DNA of 64,000 bases, taken from Bacteroidota bacterium. GTDB taxonomy: Bacteria > Bacteroidota > Bacteroidia > Chitinophagales > Chitinophagaceae. A program made the position numbers and the translations under genes. The stretch lies in the NCBI GenBank assembly GCA_018267915.1, contig JAFDXN010000033.1, forward strand, positions 62,001 through 126,000, read 5' to 3'. Position 1 is the first letter of the stretch. Each line of letters starts with the position of its first letter. Below are positions 26,463 through 35,738 of the stretch, piece by piece. The notes beneath the pieces are model-generated. The model saw only the letters and a list, made by a program, of their open reading frames with translations, was not told where the DNA came from and searched no databases.

Positions 26463-29400
26463 TCCCATTTCAACATATCGCATACAGTTTCATAAAGGCT
26501 TCACGTTTGCCGACCTTCAGACCGCCCTACCCTACCTGCAAAAGCTTGGCGTAAAAACGATTTACGCATCCCCTATTTTTAAGGCAGTTCCCGGCAGCAT
26601 GCATGGCTATGATGTAACGGACCCCCTACAGGTGAATCCGGAGATCGGCACGTTGCAGCAGTTGCGGGATATCAGCTCGCGACTGAAGTCGGCCGAAATG
26701 GGCTGGATCCAGGATATCGTACCAAACCATATGGCATTCCATACCGATAACAAATGGCTAGTGGACGTGCTGGAAAACGGCAGGAACTCAAGGTATGCAA
26801 GCTACTTCGATATCGACTGGGACCATTCGGCTTCCAGGGAAAAACTAATGGTGCCGATATTGGGTAAAACGCCTGACGAAGCCATCGCATCAAAAGAGCT
26901 TTCTGTGGTGGATGACGGCGGCAAGATGAGGCTTAAATACTTTGATACCCTTCTGCCCCTGACAAGCGACCCAAAGGATACTAACCCTGAACTCTTAAAC
27001 AACGATGCAGGCGCCTTAAAGGAGCTGCTGGATAAACAGCGTTATCAGCTGTGCCATTGGCAAAGGACAGACACGCACATCAACTATCGCCGGTTCTTCA
27101 CCATCAATGGGCTTATAAGTCTTAACATGCAGAACGACGCCGTGTTTTGTGACTACCACAGCCTTATTAAAGAGCTTTGCGACCAAAATATCTTTCAGGG
27201 GCTGAGGGTAGACCATGTAGATGGCCTTGCCGATCCCGAAAAATACCTGCACGATCTCAGGAAAATGGCAGGCCTTGACAAGTATATCATAGTTGAAAAG
27301 ATACTGGAGCCACATGAGCAATTGCCACCAAACTGGCCTGTTGCCGGCACTACCGGTTATGATTTCCTGGCCGATGTGAACGGATTGCTTACAAACAAAA
27401 AGGGCATAAAGAAACTCAGGAAACTGTACGAAAGCCTGACCCGCAAAAAGAAATCTTACGAGAAATTACTGCTTGAAAAAAAAGCCCTTATACTGGACCG
27501 ATACATGCAAGGCGACCTCGACAATCTTTGCCAGCTATTCTATAGCCTTAATCTTGCAGATGAGAAAAGATTGAAGCGGACGTCAAAAGCAGACGTAAGA
27601 AGCGCGCTACGCAGCTTTCTAATATTTTGCCCGGTATATGCCTACTATGGCAATAAACTGCCCTTGTCCGAAGAGGAGACGAACGATGTAAAGACGATCT
27701 TAGAAAAGGTAAAGGCCAAAGAACCAAAACTGGATACGGCAGTCGACATAATTACCGACGTATTGCTAACAACTCCCAAAGAAGGGCTGTCCGAATATAA
27801 CAAAAGAGCTGTAAAGTTTTACCAGCGGCTCATGCAGTTTACCGGGCCGCTTATGGCAAAGGGCGGCGAAGATACCGCGATGTATGTCTACAATAGTCTC
27901 CTGTCACATAATGAGGTTGGGGATATGCCCGGCACAAAAGGTCTGGATACAAATGACTTCCACAACAAGATGATCGCACGCCAGGAATCGTGGCCATATG
28001 CATTGAACGCAACAGCGACACACGATACAAAGCGCGGAGAAGACGCAAGAGCACGCCTGAATGTCCTAACCGACCTGCACGAAGAATGGGAGAAAACGGC
28101 AAAACACTGGATGCGGCTTAACGGCAGTATAAAACAGCGTGGTATACCGGCTGTCAATGACGAGTATTTCATTTACCAAGCTTTGCTGGCAAGCTATCCT
28201 ATACCCGGAACACCGGACGACAGTTTTAAGGAACGATTTAAGGCTTATATTCAGAAGGCTTTCCGCGAAGCAAAAATTCACACAGATTGGGCAAACCCCA
28301 ATAAGGAGTACGAAGCTGGCGTCGAACATTTCATCGATGGCCTCTTTAATAGTAACACCGAATTTAACAAGGATTTTCACATATTCGTCAAAAAAATAGC
28401 AGATACCGGTACAGTAAACAGCCTTGTTCAACTGGTACTCAAGTTTTGCTGCCCCGGTGTGCCTGACACCTACCAAGGAACCGAACTATGGGATCTTAGC
28501 ATGGTAGATCCTGACAACAGGCGCCCGGTGGATTACGAACTCAGGGCACGCTTGCTGGATGAATTAATTGCCAACACAGACGCTGCTCAACTGTGGGAGC
28601 AACGCAATACCGGGCAAATAAAGCTCTGGCTTACCAGCCATTTACTTCGATTGCGTAGTGAAGCCCCGGAAGCGTTTACCGGGGGCAATTATCAGCCACT
28701 TAAAGTAGTGGGTAAGTATAAGCGCCACATCATTGCATTCGCACGGGTGCATACGGAACAGCGGTATATTGTAGTACTACCCTTGAACATCGCCCAACTG
28801 GCTAAAGAGCAAGAATGTGCGATAGCGAATATTGATTGGGAAGATACGGCAGTCGAGATCGCCGACAACCTGCCGATACAATGGGCAAGCAGGTTCAGTG
28901 GCGAAGTGTTGAAAGCAACAAGAATTCCTGTCAAGGAACTATTTGAGCCACTGCCTTTAGCCATACTTGAAGCCTCAGGAAATGGCCGGAGCGCAGGGAT
29001 ACTCATGCCGATATTCTCGCTCGAATCGGAATTTGGTGTAGGAGACTTTGGCCCCGGCTTGAGAAAATTTGCGGATTTCCTTCATGCTGCCGGACAAACC
29101 TATTGGCAGTTGCTGCCGCTAACGCCGGTGAATAAGGAAAGTGCCTACTCGCCCTACAATTCCGTTTCAAGCATGGCCGGCAACATCCTCTATATCAGCC
29201 CTGAGCAACTAGTAGCCGATGGGTTGCTTGACGAACGACGACTAAAGGAATTCCATCTACCCTATCATAAGCATGTAGATTATGCCCTCGCAAAGAAAAA
29301 TAAGCGCGCTATTTGTGATTTGGCCTATGAGAACTTTTGCAAGAACGATGAAACCAGGTTGGCGTACACGTTTAAAGAGTTTTGCAGGACAGAGGCACAT

Positions 29401-30480
29401 TGGCTGGATGACTACGCACTGTTTGTACTATTGAAAGAGGAATTTGAGGGAAAGCAGTGGAACGAATGGCCAGAACTATATAAAAAACGTGATGAACACA
29501 CGCTGAGCCAGTACCAGGCTAAAAATGACGCAGCCATCAATAAGGTAAAATGGGTGCAGTTTATAATTGCAGATCAATGGCGGAAGGCAAGGCAATATTG
29601 TAATAACAAGGGAATAAAGGTATTCGGGGATCTTCCCTTTTATCTAAGTTATGATTCTGTTGACGTATGGGCACACCCGGAGATGTTCTGCCTCGACGAG
29701 GCAGGTAATATGTCGGGTATAGCCGGGGTACCGCCAGACTACTTCAGCAAAACGGGACAGTTGTGGAACATGCCAACCTATAACTGGAAGGTGATGAAGC
29801 AAAACAACTATGAGTGGTGGCTACGCCGGCTAAGAAAAAACCTGGAATTATTTGACGTGCTACGGCTCGATCACTTCAGAGCTTTTGAGGCTTACTGGCA
29901 AGTGCCGGCCGGTGAAGAGACCGCCGTAAATGGCGAATGGCTCAAGGGGCCGGGCATGGATTTCTTCAATACAGTAAAAAAGCATCTCGGCCTGCCCTTT
30001 ATAGCAGAAGACCTGGGCGACCATATGGATGACGTATATCGCTTGCGCGAGGAAACAGGCCTGCCGGGGATGAAAGTGCTGCAGTTTGCCTGGGGAGAGA
30101 ACTCTCCTGTTTCGGTAGATATACCGCACAACTACCCGTTGAACTGCATAGTATATACCGGCACGCACGATAACAATACAAGCCTGGGATGGTATAAGGA
30201 AGAAATGAAACCGCAAGATGGCAAACGGCTGGAACGATATACCGGCGCAGCCATCAAAGAAAAAAATGTCTGCCTGGTACTGTCACGGCTGGCATATGCT
30301 TCAGTCGCCCGGATAGCTATATTGCCCATGCAGGACATTCTGCAGCTGGACAGCGAAAACAGGATAAACACACCGGGCACCGCACAACACAACTGGCGCT
30401 GGCGCATGCGTAAAGGGGCACTAACAACGGCAGTGCGAAAAGAACTGGCCGGCCTCGCACGAAGGTACAATCGCCTTTAA
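26455..30480 (+). CDS. TreY-MalQ fusion: maltooligosyl-trehalose synthase / 4-alpha-glucanotransferase
   Basis: The 1341-residue protein joins two enzymes. Residues 1 to about 845 are TreY, which isomerises the reducing-end bond of maltodextrin to form maltooligosyl-trehalose: STYRIQFHKGFTFADL at the start, nucleophile Asp in LRVDHVDGLADP, Glu in IIVEKIL and Asp in ATATHDTKRGED. From about residue 850 it is a GH77 MalQ amylomaltase: GILMPIFSLESEFGVGDFG, the SAYSPYNS block, nucleophile in VLRLDHFRAFEAYW, acid/base in IAEDLGDHMDD and Asp in YTGTHDNNT. MalQ rearranges short maltodextrins into longer ones that TreY can use, so the fusion could channel substrate. It overlaps treZ by 8 bases and ends 1 base before the convergent glgB. 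Confidence 0.92.
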   Translation: MFDPISTYRIQFHKGFTFADLQTALPYLQKLGVKTIYASPIFKAVPGSMHGYDVTDPLQVNPEIGTLQQLRDISSRLKSAEMGWIQDIVPNHMAFHTDNKWLVDVLENGRNSRYASYFDIDWDHSASREKLMVPILGKTPDEAIASKELSVVDDGGKMRLKYFDTLLPLTSDPKDTNPELLNNDAGALKELLDKQRYQLCHWQRTDTHINYRRFFTINGLISLNMQNDAVFCDYHSLIKELCDQNIFQGLRVDHVDGLADPEKYLHDLRKMAGLDKYIIVEKILEPHEQLPPNWPVAGTTGYDFLADVNGLLTNKKGIKKLRKLYESLTRKKKSYEKLLLEKKALILDRYMQGDLDNLCQLFYSLNLADEKRLKRTSKADVRSALRSFLIFCPVYAYYGNKLPLSEEETNDVKTILEKVKAKEPKLDTAVDIITDVLLTTPKEGLSEYNKRAVKFYQRLMQFTGPLMAKGGEDTAMYVYNSLLSHNEVGDMPGTKGLDTNDFHNKMIARQESWPYALNATATHDTKRGEDARARLNVLTDLHEEWEKTAKHWMRLNGSIKQRGIPAVNDEYFIYQALLASYPIPGTPDDSFKERFKAYIQKAFREAKIHTDWANPNKEYEAGVEHFIDGLFNSNTEFNKDFHIFVKKIADTGTVNSLVQLVLKFCCPGVPDTYQGTELWDLSMVDPDNRRPVDYELRARLLDELIANTDAAQLWEQRNTGQIKLWLTSHLLRLRSEAPEAFTGGNYQPLKVVGKYKRHIIAFARVHTEQRYIVVLPLNIAQLAKEQECAIANIDWEDTAVEIADNLPIQWASRFSGEVLKATRIPVKELFEPLPLAILEASGNGRSAGILMPIFSLESEFGVGDFGPGLRKFADFLHAAGQTYWQLLPLTPVNKESAYSPYNSVSSMAGNILYISPEQLVADGLLDERRLKEFHLPYHKHVDYALAKKNKRAICDLAYENFCKNDETRLAYTFKEFCRTEAHWLDDYALFVLLKEEFEGKQWNEWPELYKKRDEHTLSQYQAKNDAAINKVKWVQFIIADQWRKARQYCNNKGIKVFGDLPFYLSYDSVDVWAHPEMFCLDEAGNMSGIAGVPPDYFSKTGQLWNMPTYNWKVMKQNNYEWWLRRLRKNLELFDVLRLDHFRAFEAYWQVPAGEETAVNGEWLKGPGMDFFNTVKKHLGLPFIAEDLGDHMDDVYRLREETGLPGMKVLQFAWGENSPVSVDIPHNYPLNCIVYTGTHDNNTSLGWYKEEMKPQDGKRLERYTGAAIKEKNVCLVLSRLAYASVARIAILPMQDILQLDSENRINTPGTAQHNWRWRMRKGALTTAVRKELAGLARRYNRL

Positions 30481-30481
30481 G

Positions 30482-32425
30482 CTAAAAATTATCGGCCTCC
30501 CATTTGAACACCGACATACCCAGGGGCGGCAATGTAAGCGAAAGTGAATGGCTTCGGTAGTGCCGTGCTATCGGTGCGGTTTCCAGCCTGCCATTCAGCA
30601 AGTTGCTTCCTGCATACTTCGCATCGTCAGTATTCAGTATCTCACTGTAATAGCCGGACCTCGGTACGCCGATCCTGTAATTTTGCCTTACAATAGGCGT
30701 GAAATTGCAGATAAACAAAAGGAAGTCGCCATTTTTAGCTTTTCTGATCCAACTGATTACGCTGTTCCCATTGTCATTAAAATCGATCCATTCAAACCCT
30801 TCGGGCGAGAAATTATTTTCATGCAGTGGCGCCTGGCGATATAAGGCATTGAGGTCCTTCAATAAATGCTGTACGCCGGTGTGTATCGGATTATTGTTCT
30901 CGTCCCAGTCGAGGCTATGGTCGTGGCGCCACTCGTGCCGCTGCGCAAATTCGCTTCCCATAAAAAGCAACTTCGCGCCCGGGTGGCCGTACATATATCC
31001 ATATAGCAATCGCAGGTTGGCAAACTGCTGCCATTCATCGCCCGGCATCTTATTGATCATAGACTGTTTGCCATGTACCACCTCGTCGTGCGACAAGGGC
31101 AAAACGAATTTTTCTGAATAAGCGTAGTAAATATTAAAGGTGAGATTATTATGGTGGTGGCTCCTGTATATGGGATCGAGGCTAAAGTATTGCAGCGTAT
31201 CGTGCATCCATCCCATCATCCACTTCATATCAAATCCTAATCCACCGGCCGCGACGGGTCGCGTTACACCGGTCCATGCCGTCGACTCTTCTGCTATCGT
31301 AAGTGTATCCGGATGATGGGTATGCACCGCCGAGTTAAAGTCCCGCAGAAAACTTACGGCATCCAGGTTTTCGCGCCCGCCATATTCATTAGGCGTCCAT
31401 TCCCCAGCCTTTCGTGAATAATCGAGGTAGAGCATAGATGCTACAGCATCAACTCTCAGGCCATCAATATGGTATTTGTCGAGCCAGTAAAGAGCGCTCG
31501 ATATAAGAAAAGTCCGTACCTCGTTGCGGCCATAATTAAAGATGTAGCTATGCCAGTCGGGATGGTAACCCTTATTAGGGTCAGAATGTTCATAGAGGTT
31601 GGTGCCGTCGAAGTAGCTAAGGCCGTGCTCATCGTCCGGGAAGTGTGAAGGTACCCAATCGACTATAACACCTACGCCAGCCTTGTGCAGTTCGTTCACA
31701 AGATGGGCGAAATCCTGCGGCGTGCCGTACCGGCTGCTGGGCGCAAAATAGCCCGTTGCCTGGTAACCCCACGAGCCGAAAAACGGGTGTTCAGCTACCG
31801 GCATTAGTTCCACGTGCGTAAATCCCATGTACTTGCAGTATGCAGGCAGTTCATTTGCCATGTCGCGGTAGGTCAGGAATTGGTTGCCGTCCTTTTTCCG
31901 CCACGATCCTATATGCACCTCATAGATAGATATGGGCTTGTCGGGCCAGTTGCCTTCTTTGCGGGCAGTGAGCCACTTTTTATCAGTCCATTTAAAGGTA
32001 TCATCCCACACAATAGATGCAGTGTGGGGCGGGGTTTCCCAGTGCACAGCATAAGGATCACCCTTCTCTACGGCGTAGCCGCTGTTCGACTCTATATAGT
32101 ATTTGTAATACTCTCCGTGACCAAGCCCGGGAATGAACAGTTCCCAAATGCCCGAGCTATCCCAGCGCACATTCATCGCGTGTTCGCCTCTTTGCCAGCC
32201 ATTGAAATTGCCGATCACGGAAACGTAACGCGCATTAGGTGCCCAAAGCGCAAAAAAGGTACCTTGTACTCCATTGACGGTCACTATATGCGAACCCAGC
32301 TTTTCGTATAGACGAAAATGACGACCTGCTTTGAAGAGATCTATATCAAAATCCGTAAGTAGTGAAAAGTAGCCGGTGTCGGGTAATTGTTCTGTCTTCG
32401 CTTTCTTTATTGTCTTAGCACACAT
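30482..32425 (-). CDS. glgB: 1,4-alpha-glucan branching enzyme GlgB
   Basis: The 647-residue GH13 enzyme makes alpha-1,6 branches in glycogen. It has a single N-terminal CBM48 domain (GVQGTFFALWAPNARYVSVIGNF is its core) without the extra N1 module of longer GlgBs. Catalytic residues: nucleophile Asp in GLRVDAVASMLYLDYSR, Glu in LTIAEESTAW, Asp in LPLSHDEVVHGK. The GSWGYQATGYFAPSSRYG block is typical. It is the third gene of the minus-strand operon glgE-treS/mak-glgB, starting 1 base after treS/mak, and branches the linear glucan made by GlgE. It converges on treY-malQ. Confidence 0.95.
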   Translation of the reverse strand: MCAKTIKKAKTEQLPDTGYFSLLTDFDIDLFKAGRHFRLYEKLGSHIVTVNGVQGTFFALWAPNARYVSVIGNFNGWQRGEHAMNVRWDSSGIWELFIPGLGHGEYYKYYIESNSGYAVEKGDPYAVHWETPPHTASIVWDDTFKWTDKKWLTARKEGNWPDKPISIYEVHIGSWRKKDGNQFLTYRDMANELPAYCKYMGFTHVELMPVAEHPFFGSWGYQATGYFAPSSRYGTPQDFAHLVNELHKAGVGVIVDWVPSHFPDDEHGLSYFDGTNLYEHSDPNKGYHPDWHSYIFNYGRNEVRTFLISSALYWLDKYHIDGLRVDAVASMLYLDYSRKAGEWTPNEYGGRENLDAVSFLRDFNSAVHTHHPDTLTIAEESTAWTGVTRPVAAGGLGFDMKWMMGWMHDTLQYFSLDPIYRSHHHNNLTFNIYYAYSEKFVLPLSHDEVVHGKQSMINKMPGDEWQQFANLRLLYGYMYGHPGAKLLFMGSEFAQRHEWRHDHSLDWDENNNPIHTGVQHLLKDLNALYRQAPLHENNFSPEGFEWIDFNDNGNSVISWIRKAKNGDFLLFICNFTPIVRQNYRIGVPRSGYYSEILNTDDAKYAGSNLLNGRLETAPIARHYRSHSLSLTLPPLGMSVFKWEADNF

Positions 32426-32426
32426 G

Positions 32427-35400
32427 TTATTTATCCTCGTTGTCCATTATGGCACGTATACCCCTTATCGGTATTTGCACCCAGTCAGGACGATTATTTA
32501 ATTCATATTGCAGTTCGTAAATAGCCTTTTCAAGTATGTAGGTTTGTAGCAGTGTACTGATATCAGCTTCATTAGCCGGCACCAATATGCTGTTCTTTAC
32601 TGTGTCCAGGTAAGCCTGCAGATAAAAGCCTGTCATATAGCGTTGCCACTGTTCCACCTGGGGAATCAGTTTCTTTTGATCTTCAGCCTGGGTACTATTG
32701 TTCAGTAAAAGACTACCATAAGCCGCATAGTGAAATGAGCGTATCATTCCGGCGACGTCTTTAAGCGCGGCGCGCTTGAGTCGCCTTTCGCTGTAGCTTC
32801 GTGCCGGCTCACCTTCAAAGTCGATGATGCAAATGTCTTTACCTGTAAAAAGCACCTGCCCCAAATGGTAATCGCCATGTATCCTTATCTTGTCGATATC
32901 GAACTTACGGGAGTAAATATGCTTTAGCCTGTCGAGTACGGCGTCTTTCATACTTAGAAGTTCCGCCGCCTCTTGCCTCACACCGTCCGGCAGCTTATTG
33001 ATGGTCTTCGTGAGGCTTTGAAAAGCATTACGCACAAGTGTTTGAAATGAGGAAAAAAGCGAACGCTGGTAATGCAGCGAGAAAGGCTCGGGTTTGAATG
33101 CCGGATCGTCGTCTGACGAGGCCAGGGCCAGGTGCATCTCACCTGTGCGAACGCCGAGCAAATGCACCCTTTCAGTCACCGTCGTATCGAGCAGTTCCTT
33201 TAGATTGTTTTCCAAACTATCATACCGGGGCAAATGCAGGATGTCGATTCCCGACTGTGGCAAATTAAAATCCACATTCCTGCTTGAAAGTATCTTTTCA
33301 TTAAAGCTATTCAACTTGTCCAGCATATAGCTCCATCCGTCAATGTTATTCTCCACCATTCGTTGCATCATGCCCAGTACCATGGCACCACTATCCGTCC
33401 TGTACTGTATTGAGCCAATGTAGGCCGGTATATTCGCGAAATCCGTTTGCTCGGTCAGAAAACGGGTTATCTCCAGGTCGGGATTAATGCTGCGGTCAAC
33501 CTTCCTGTATATTTTCAGGAAGTAGGAGTTGCCGTAAACAATGGAAGAGTTGCTTTGTTCGGCTGAAAGTATTTTAGATTTCAGATCAGTTATATCCTCC
33601 TGTTGCAGCTTTCCTGAAAACAGGATGTCCTCATCCTGCGGCAAAGGAATAACATAATTCTCGGCCATCCGGGCGATCAATTCCTGCTGGAATGCTGGAT
33701 TGTATAAAGCATCATAAATGACCCCTCTTTCATCTTCGGCAACAACTTCACAGAGCACCGCTTTGGGGGAGGTCGCTTTAATGTGCTCCGCAGCTTCACC
33801 GTATGCTACATTTATTGTTAGTTGATAGGTTTCGGGCAAGCCACTCTTATAGCTGGTTTCTATTAGCAGCAAGACACTTTTGTTTTCTTCCAGCACTATC
33901 TTGTCCGTTATTTCAATGCCGTACAGGCTGCGGCCCTTACCGCCAAACCACCGTATCTTCGATAGGTACTCAGGCAATATGGAACTCTCAAGTTCTTCGA
34001 TGGTCGCGGCACTAAGCCAATCGCTCTTCTGCTTTAGTTGCATTGTAAAAAGGGAATCGCGATGACGGTGCAGACCATCCGCATTTTTAAGTAAATACCA
34101 TTGACATTCATACGGAGAAAGTGTAAGAAAGTAAGGTGTGTCATTTTTAACAGACGGGAACCCGTTGTTGCTGAATATCTCTGTCAGGCTGTAATCTTTA
34201 TACTTGCTTAGATCTAATTCCGCAGGTTGCGAAAAGCGCGACAGGTTCACTACTACCAGTAGCAGCTCATCCTGGTAGCTCCTTGTAAATGCAAGCACCT
34301 TGGCATTATCTGCATTCACAAATTTCATTTCGCCACGGCTGAATACTTTATATCGCTTTCGGGTATTGATCAAACGCTTCATGAACCATAGGAGTGACGA
34401 AGTGTCCTGCAAAGCCATTTCCACATTCACATGTTCATAATGATACAGCGGGTCTTGTATCACTGGCAGGTATAGCCTTTGTGGGTTGGTTTCCGAAAAA
34501 CCGGCGTTGCGCTCCCCATCCCACTGCATAGGCGTACGAACGCCATCCCGGTCACCCAGGTAAAAATTATCGCCCATGCCAATTTCGTCGCCATAATAGA
34601 TAACAGGTGTACCCGGCAAGGAAAACAGCAGATAGTTCATGAGCTCTATCTTACGCCTGTTGTTTTCCATCAGTGGCGCCAGCCTGTGCCTGATGCCAAG
34701 GTTTATCCTGGCTTTGGGATCTTTTACATATACCTTATACATATAGTCCCGCTCCTCGTCGGTAACCATTTCGAGCGTGAGCTCATCATGGTTCCGCAGA
34801 AAAATGGCCCATTGGCAGGTCTCGGGTATAGCAGGCGTCTGATCGAAAATGTCCGTTATAGGGTAGCGGTCCTCCATCTGTAGCGCCATGAACATGCGGG
34901 GCATGATGGGAAAATGATAGTTCATGTGGCATTCATCTCCTTTGCCAAAATAGCTTGCTGAATCTTCGGGCCACATATTTGCTTCGGCCAACAAAAGTGT
35001 ACCGGGATACTGTATGTCTACGTGCTTCCTGAGTTTTTTGAGAAACTTGTGCGTTTCAGGGAGGTTTTCACAATTAGTACCGTCGCGCTCGAACAGATAA
35101 GGTACAGCATCCAGTCTGAAACCGTCCACACCCATAGCGCACCAGTAGTCGATCATTTTGAACACTTCGGCCTGCACTTTGGGATTATCGTAATTAAGAT
35201 CGGGCTGATGGTGAAAGAATCGATGCCAGTAGTATTGCTTAGCCACCGGGTCCCATGTCCAGTTAGATTTCTCAAAATCCTGGAAGATGATGCGGGCGTC
35301 CTTGTATTGCTTTGGATCATCTGTCCACACATAATATTGTCGTTCCGGCGAACCTGCCGGGGCATGCCTCGCCCTTTGAAACCATGGGTGCTGGTCGGAA

Positions 35401-35738
35401 GTGTGATTGATGACCAACTCGGTAATTATCTTAAGGCCACGCTTATGGGCCTCGTCCAGCAATTGTTTGAACTGCTCTATTTCACCATATGAAGGGTTGA
35501 TGCTGTAATAATCCGCAATGTCATAGCCGTCATCCCTAAGTGGAGACGGGTAAAACGGCAGCAGCCATATTGCGGTCACCCCCAGCTCCTGCAGGTAGTC
35601 GAGCTTTTCCATCAAACCTTTAAAGTCACCTATCCCATCACTATTGCCATCTCTGAAAGCCTTTATATGCAGCTCGTATATAATGGCGTCTTTGTACCAG
35701 TGCAGCTTGTCATCAATTTGTGAATTTCGTTTTGCCAT
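32427..35738 (-). CDS. treS: Trehalose synthase-maltokinase fusion (TreS-Mak)
   Basis: The 1103-residue protein combines TreS (residues 1 to about 550), which interconverts trehalose and maltose, with a maltokinase (about 555 to the end) that makes maltose 1-phosphate from ATP. TreS shows the nucleophile Asp in GFRLDAVPYLFERDG, Glu in LLAEANMWPED and Asp in FLRNHDELTLEM. The kinase part shows IRWFGGKGRS at its start and the aminoglycoside-kinase-like catalytic motif IRIHGDYHLGQVL plus metal-binding IIDFEGEP. This fusion is well known in many bacteria. It lies directly between glgE and glgB with no spacer, giving the complete trehalose to maltose 1-phosphate to glucan route. Confidence 0.95.
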   Translation of the reverse strand: MAKRNSQIDDKLHWYKDAIIYELHIKAFRDGNSDGIGDFKGLMEKLDYLQELGVTAIWLLPFYPSPLRDDGYDIADYYSINPSYGEIEQFKQLLDEAHKRGLKIITELVINHTSDQHPWFQRARHAPAGSPERQYYVWTDDPKQYKDARIIFQDFEKSNWTWDPVAKQYYWHRFFHHQPDLNYDNPKVQAEVFKMIDYWCAMGVDGFRLDAVPYLFERDGTNCENLPETHKFLKKLRKHVDIQYPGTLLLAEANMWPEDSASYFGKGDECHMNYHFPIMPRMFMALQMEDRYPITDIFDQTPAIPETCQWAIFLRNHDELTLEMVTDEERDYMYKVYVKDPKARINLGIRHRLAPLMENNRRKIELMNYLLFSLPGTPVIYYGDEIGMGDNFYLGDRDGVRTPMQWDGERNAGFSETNPQRLYLPVIQDPLYHYEHVNVEMALQDTSSLLWFMKRLINTRKRYKVFSRGEMKFVNADNAKVLAFTRSYQDELLLVVVNLSRFSQPAELDLSKYKDYSLTEIFSNNGFPSVKNDTPYFLTLSPYECQWYLLKNADGLHRHRDSLFTMQLKQKSDWLSAATIEELESSILPEYLSKIRWFGGKGRSLYGIEITDKIVLEENKSVLLLIETSYKSGLPETYQLTINVAYGEAAEHIKATSPKAVLCEVVAEDERGVIYDALYNPAFQQELIARMAENYVIPLPQDEDILFSGKLQQEDITDLKSKILSAEQSNSSIVYGNSYFLKIYRKVDRSINPDLEITRFLTEQTDFANIPAYIGSIQYRTDSGAMVLGMMQRMVENNIDGWSYMLDKLNSFNEKILSSRNVDFNLPQSGIDILHLPRYDSLENNLKELLDTTVTERVHLLGVRTGEMHLALASSDDDPAFKPEPFSLHYQRSLFSSFQTLVRNAFQSLTKTINKLPDGVRQEAAELLSMKDAVLDRLKHIYSRKFDIDKIRIHGDYHLGQVLFTGKDICIIDFEGEPARSYSERRLKRAALKDVAGMIRSFHYAAYGSLLLNNSTQAEDQKKLIPQVEQWQRYMTGFYLQAYLDTVKNSILVPANEADISTLLQTYILEKAIYELQYELNNRPDWVQIPIRGIRAIMDNEDK

